Origin: Batrachochytrium dendrobatidis JAM81 | Lineage: Eukaryota; Chytridiomycota; Chytridiomycetes; Rhizophydiales | Assembly (NCBI RefSeq): GCF_000203795.2 | Contig: NW_006281118.1 | Location: 62,001-126,000 of the forward strand | DNA length: 64,000 bases | Direction: 5' to 3' | In this document: piece after piece, positions 59,064 through 64,000 of the stretch | How the letters are laid out: the number at the start of each line of letters is the position of its first letter | Numbering within the stretch: position 1 is the stretch's first letter | Program-made: the position numbers and the translations under genes | The notes under the pieces: model-generated | Databases searched by the model: none | Seen by the model: only the letters and a program-made list of their open reading frames with translations | What the model was told of the DNA's origin: nothing

Positions 59064-61358
59064 ATGAGCAACTATAACAACACAGAGCCTGTAGTTATTG
59101 ATGAAGAGTTGGTTCGTAAGGCTATTAACGAACAACTCCCATCTGAAATTGCTGATATTGCTTGGAAGGAGGGTGTCGAAGCATCTCAAGTGACTACACT
59201 TCGTCTTGATTATAAAAGTGAGTTTCAATATATGCTTTATATTCTGATATTACTATTTTTGAAATGCATTAGGCTTGCGTCCCAAACTATCGTTGTATTT
59301 TCTCACCCTGCTGTAATCGTGTAGATATCCTCAAGATTGATAATTTGTGGATATATTCCAACATGACTAAACTACAACTCGACAACAACATTATTGAAAA
59401 AATTGAAAACATTAAATTTCTCAAAAGCTTACAATGGTTAGGTATAACTATTTACTTGAAGAATGCACCAAATATTCTGCAAACCATCATTGTACTCACT
59501 GTTTTTAATGCGACTGTTAATGGGTAGATTTGTCGTTTAATAATATTACTGTGATTGAGGGGCTAGAAGGGCTAGAACATCTCACAGACTTGACATTGTT
59601 CAACAATCGTATTTCAAAAATCGAAAACATGGATGATCTTGTCAATCTCAAAGTCTTTTCTATTGGAAACAACTGTATTCCTGAAATTGAAAACGTAAAA
59701 CTATATACTGTTAGCTTGCAATATTGATGCATGCAAAAAATTATGCCGATATGCTATTAACATTTTTAAACTGTTTGGGCTGCTACTATGAATTTTTGGA
59801 GATAGTTGGCATATCTACTCAAATTTGAAAATCTTCGTGTTCTGAATGTGGCTGGAAATGCGCTTTGTAAAAACCCAAACTATAAACCATACTGTCTAGC
59901 ACACCTCAAAAACCTTAAATATCTGGATTATCGTCTTGTTGATGAAGAATCGGTACGTGTATCCTATCTAGCTTTAAACAGTTTTATACGCATACATCCA
60001 GAAATACACAACTGACTCGTGTATTGAACAAAATTATTTTGATATGCTAGCTTAAAGCTGCTCATGAAAAGTATATTGATTCAATTATTGCTCAAGAAGA
60101 AGAGGAAAAAGTTATTTTGGCTAAACGGGAAAAATTGCGCAAACATGCCGAGCTCGACGCAGTTCATGAAGTAATACCACTGTGTACACATAATCTGTAT
60201 TTATAATACCAACATGTTTAATCGTTTGAATTGATTTAACAGTTTTGCTTTTGGATTTTTAGAAAGCACATATCCTTCATATTGAAATTTTGTTTGATTC
60301 CATGTTTAACGATGATCCCGATTTCCAGAAACTCATACCAATAGCCCCGTCAATTATTTACGAAATGCGTGAAGAGTTCCGTGCCAAGTTTGACATTATC
60401 ATCAAAGAACTCAAACATTTTGTCTTGAAAAAGTCTCAAGAAAAGGCCAAAGAAATTCAACAGCTACATAAATGCATCGACAATGTAAAGGGTGCCAGCG
60501 ATGATTTATGCATGCAAAAGTTTCAGAAATTCCAGCATACAAAAAAAGAAGTAAGCTTTTTAAAATGTGTATTTTTTAAATTATGTCAATGCTTATTGAA
60601 TGTAATACGTGAATATGATAGTATCTCAAGACTGTTTTAAATTCTCGTAACGCCAAAGAGGTTGATGAAGCGCTCAAAACGCTTCGTGAAGACACTCATT
60701 TGCTTTTCAACCATCTCATGTCGGCTGAAATGATCATTGTTGAGCAGTTTGAAGAAGTTTTGAAAGAGTTTGAGCGTAATTACACTGAGTTGTGTAGCAT
60801 AATCAACGAAACGGGACAGACAAGTTTTTCTAGATTGAGGGATTTGGAGAATGAACACCAAGAAAAGTTTTTGGAAGCAATATTGGTCATGTATGAACGG
60901 TTCAATAAGGGTGATGCGGATGAAGTGGATGACGAAATACGAGATGTAAGTCAATGTAATCAAAAGTACAAGTTTACACCAATATTTCAAACTCTGCAGT
61001 CTAACGTACCAGTTTATATTTCTTGCTAGATCATGAGTGATAAAGATGTTCTCATGAATGCAATCAATGCATCGCATGATTTTCGGCTTGGAAAATTGGA
61101 TCATCAAGTAAGTACTTTATTAAATATGATGATTTTGGTTCATTCATCTCAATATTGATCATTTCCAATATAATGCTATTACTCATCAAAATATAGGAGG
61201 ATGAGCTCGTTACAGGTGTTGCAAAAGACCAAGATCAGATCATCAAGAAAACGCATGACGACGAAGTTCGTCGTAACCGCAATCGCATCTGCGAAATCAT
61301 TGCGTTTCTCGACAAGACTAACCAAGAGATTGATAACGCTGAGGAAAATGCGTATTAG
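59064..61358 (+). CDS. DRC3: dynein regulatory complex subunit 3 (DRC3/LRRC48)
   Basis: Axonemal nexin-dynein regulatory complex subunit, about 515 aa. Nine exons: 59064-59217, 59325-59441, 59528-59694, 59806-59952, 60051-60170, 60263-60550, 60631-60945, 61030-61107, 61197-61358. The N-terminal motif [15 protein letters not shown] precedes leucine-rich repeats of the SDS22-like type: [68 protein letters not shown]. The LRR cap [20 protein letters not shown] follows. The rest is coiled coil ([28 protein letters not shown]). Layout and length match DRC3. With MORN3 this indicates a motile flagellum. Confidence 0.88.
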
Positions 61359-61517
61359 ATTTTGAAAAATAAAGTTTTGAATAAAGGTTGAACCTTTGCT
61401 AATCAAGTCCAAGAAAGTGTATATAGATCTGGCAGGTTCACAGTATTAGCAGCCGTCATTGGACTACTGATAATTAACAACATGTGCTATATTCCTGAAT
61501 CTAATATTGAAAAGTGT

Positions 61518-62409
61518 TTATTCTTTTGAAAGTTTTTCCCAAACCTGGGTCTTGAGCTCCAAATGCGATACATGAACGTCGTCCTATCAAACAATATCAG
61601 TGGTTTGAATCAAAAGTTTAAACGTTTCCAATGTAGCAAGGCAATACATGGTTGATCTTACAATTGCCTTGAGTAGCTCGTTACGTAAATTCTCAAACTC
61701 TTTCTTGGTAGAGTAGCTCTTTGTAGCAGATTTGAGTTCTTTTTCAAGCACCTCGATCTTTGAAGTTTGAGACTTGATCTATAATACAGATACAAAATCA
61801 CATCGTTTAACTTGGATTACAATTGAAAGCATAGATAGATTGGGGCTCTACAACAATTCAAACAAGATAGTCAAGATCGTGACTTGTATAGAAATGCGAA
61901 TTCAAATACCTTGTTGGCAGATAACTGGACATTATCTACGCCAGCAAGAAGACTGGTAGTTGATTGCTGATAGTCGTCTAGAAGATAACCATAGGCAACA
62001 CCACTAGAGACTGTCACTCCTAATAAAAATCCAAACATACTGTGTAGCAGTGTCAATCATCACATTGAACATTCCACAAGGTTTAGAATAATAAAAGATG
62101 CAGTTGTTGAAATGCATGGTAATCGATTAGCAAAACAGCCAGAGTTGAACATTTAGATCTGCATGATAATTGACATTAATGTGACCAGACAAAAGCATCC
62201 AGCAACGATCCCAGTAGATGGCAAGATTGTACTATCAATGCATTTAAAAAGTGCGTCGACTCGACTCACCCGCCACGAACATATCCAACCTGGCGTACAA
62301 TAACAGGCCGTTGAACAGCAGACAAAGGAGGAACAGAAGCTTCGGTTGACAGCAAGCGACGGCCAGCACCAAAAAGCCTTGTGCGAAGTAATGGAAGTCC
62401 AGCAGCCAT
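61518..62409 (-). CDS. small mitochondrial-type membrane protein, unrecognised
   Basis: Protein of about 150 aa in four exons: 62409-62270, 62039-61910, 61778-61662, 61583-61518. The N-terminus (MAAGLPLLRTRLFGAGRRLL) is a typical mitochondrial targeting sequence. A single membrane helix follows (MFGFLLGVTVSSGVAYGYLL), then a coiled-coil tail (SQTSKIEVLEKELKSATKSY, KEFENLRNELLKAI) ending VWEKLSKE. This layout fits an inner-membrane protein with a soluble coiled coil, but I cannot name it. The start codon directly abuts a MITE-like element (62410-62650). Confidence 0.65.
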
Positions 62410-62650
62410 TTTACAGCCTATATTCACGTAAAATGGAATACTTTTTTGTATTCATCTTGCATGACTTTCCTTTGAATAAAAGCTGAATGTTTGGTTTATT
62501 AGACATTCTCGATTCAATCAACACAACGATCATCATAGAATACAATCAAACTTGATTTTAAATCAAGATTGACTTCTTTTGGCACAACTACACCTTACAC
62601 GATCGACAGGTTTGACACTAGTATTTCATTTTACGTGAACATGACTGTTA
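62410..62650. mobile_element. MITE-like element with terminal inverted repeats (about 240 bp)
   Basis: The ends TATTCACGTAAAATGGAATA (62418) and CATTTTACGTGAACATGACT (to about 62650) are inverted repeats. The interior resembles the 57655 and 58515 elements with an internal deletion (shared phrases AACACAACGATCATCAT, GATTGACTTCTTTTGG). It begins immediately upstream of the ATG of the minus-strand mitochondrial-type protein gene. Confidence 0.65.
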
Positions 62651-62965
62651 ATATAAATAATCAAGAGTACAGATGGAGAATCTGAATATACGTTCAAGCT
62701 TGAACTTGTTGGTTTATTACTATTAGATCTGATGCGATTTCTATTACTGTCTTGTATTCAATTTCAAGTGTATTCTAAAATGAACACAAGATTCAGACTC
62801 CATCAGATTGATTCAAATCGCTGTTTTGATTGTCACTACAACTGTCTCGAGTGTAAAACTATTCTTATAAACCATCCGCTGAGGATAAAGTCAATCGTCA
62901 ATTTCAACCATCCGCGACGTACTTGCAACTTCACCCATAACTACAACTCATATTCACTACACTCA

Positions 62966-63671
62966 ATGCCTGCACCTGCAACTACCACTCCTGCTGGAAA
63001 GAAGACTACACCAACAGAAAAGGCAAAAGTATTGCCTGATTCTAAAAAAGTTCAGCCAGAAGTCGCTCTGGAAGATGATGACGACTTTGAAGACTTTCCT
63101 GCTGAGCGTGAGTGTTTTGATTATCTGCCAGTCAGAGCATGATATCGCAGTGCTGCATATCCTACCATTATTTATCAGTGTATCTGGTTAGACCTTTGAG
63201 AACAAGTCACTTGTGCTAGACTGTTTGGCTAGGGTTCATGTTTTTACTGAGCTCGCATCTTTTTGTATCTCCATCTTCTTGATATAATTCTACTTGCATT
63301 AGCGATTTTGCCATGCATGCTATATAAGTTGTAAGTTTCTGATAGCTAACATCAGCCGAATTCTTGACTTGTGCCAAATAGCCTGGACAGACGCGGACCA
63401 AGAACTTGGCAGTTTGCATCAATGGGAGGATACTTGGGAAGACGATGATGAGGCCGAGGATCTCGCTATTCAACTCAAGTAAGTATTTGATATTATTCCA
63501 TGTTTCAACAACTGCATAGTTTTCATCTTAAATCATCAGAGTGGCAGATTCAACTCCAAGTAGTAGGACTGTTTTAAGATTGGTTACTGATTTGCAAACT
63601 GCTGTTTCTGGATAATCATCATGTTTAGAGCCGAGGAGAAGAAGCGTGGTGTAGCACCTATGAGAATGTGA
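62966..63671 (+). CDS. SEM1: 26S proteasome complex subunit SEM1/DSS1
   Basis: Small, acidic, intrinsically disordered subunit of the proteasome lid and of TREX-2/BRCA2-type complexes, about 93 aa. Three exons: 62966-63107, 63382-63478, 63629-63671. Both conserved acidic-aromatic blocks are present: ALEDDDDFEDFPAE and LHQWEDTWEDDDEAEDLAIQL. A short basic end (EEKKRGVAPMRM) follows. The frame stays open 78 codons upstream of the chosen ATG, but SEM1 proteins begin shortly before the first acidic block, so the downstream ATG is preferred. The N-terminal Thr/Lys/Pro-rich stretch is longer than in yeast. Confidence 0.88.
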
Positions 63672-64000
63672 TTTTGCAGTAGTCAACCCATTGGAAATGG
63701 AGACTTGGTGGATGCCGGTTGCACTTGTCTGTTTGCAATATTTAAGATTTGTTTGAATGAGATTGCATCCGACTCTTGAAATCCAGAAAATTTAAATCCC
63801 AAAATATAGTTTATTCTTTTTTAAAGTTTTTCTTGCTAAAAATCGACTGTATGGCTTGTACCAATGCAGTTGAAAGGGGATAGACGATTCCCTTTGATTT
63901 AAATTAATATTACTACAGTTCTGTTTGGAGGGTAGCCATTGATAGTTGAGTAGTTGGTTTGGACGCAAGCATATCTTTTGAAAATTCGTTTGAAAGCGAT
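63672..64000. other. intergenic region at window edge, nothing recognised
   Basis: The 3' flank of SEM1. No gene start, RNA gene or family terminal motif was seen before the window ends. Confidence 0.4.

Noticed and set aside
62732..62965. In-frame upstream extension of SEM1
   Set aside because: SEM1 proteins are short and start near the first acidic block; the extension has no resemblance to the family.

Overview
The window looks like nuclear DNA of a zoosporic (chytrid) fungus, probably close to Batrachochytrium; that placement is inference. It is AT-rich, with genes packed on both strands and split by many short introns (mostly 50-110 nt, GT-AG with a few GC-AG). Fungal-type genes (cell-wall-integrity-type MAP kinase, KTI12, SWT1, DGAT2) sit beside genes that most filamentous fungi and yeasts lack but flagellated eukaryotes keep (MORN3, dynein regulatory complex subunit DRC3, the RZZ kinetochore subunit ROD/KNTC1, SKA1). 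All exon structures were assembled by eye from splice sites and reading phase. For every multi-exon model given here the exon lengths sum to a multiple of three.

Layout: 0-8.4 kb holds a truncated repeat element, a secreted S41-type peptidase, an M1 aminopeptidase and an unrecognised gene. 8.8 kb is the first of three tRNA-Leu(AAG) genes. 9-17.5 kb holds a PIP5-kinase with an N-terminal membrane segment, two terminal-inverted-repeat elements around a gene remnant, and a Rho-like GTPase with a long tail. 17.7-33.4 kb is a dense block: CGI121, SKA1, DGAT2, SWT1, a 31-exon KNTC1/ROD gene and an SCP2-domain protein. 33.4-37.4 kb holds another inverted-repeat element, a mitochondrial helical-repeat (PPR-like) protein, and the first copy of a 1.14-kb duplication carrying tRNA-Leu. 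37.4-46 kb holds a TEY MAP kinase, KTI12, a CFIm68/CPSF6-like protein and GMPPA. 46-53.3 kb holds an interrupted ORF, a secreted metallopeptidase, a Rieske-AIF oxidoreductase and MORN3. 53.5-64 kb holds the second copy of the duplication, mitochondrial uL30, an unknown Ser-rich protein, PDAP1, an SVIP-like small protein, DRC3, a small mitochondrial-type membrane protein and SEM1/DSS1.

The most notable unlisted structure is a dispersed family of short elements (about 240-630 bp) bounded by inverted copies of a motif with core GTATTCACGTAAAATG. At least eight full or partial members lie between genes here, have no coding capacity, and several sit directly against start codons. They look like MITEs and may supply 5' UTR or promoter sequence. 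Other points of interest are ROD plus SKA1 in a fungus, an apparent excess of GC-AG introns, and a recent tRNA-bearing segmental duplication.
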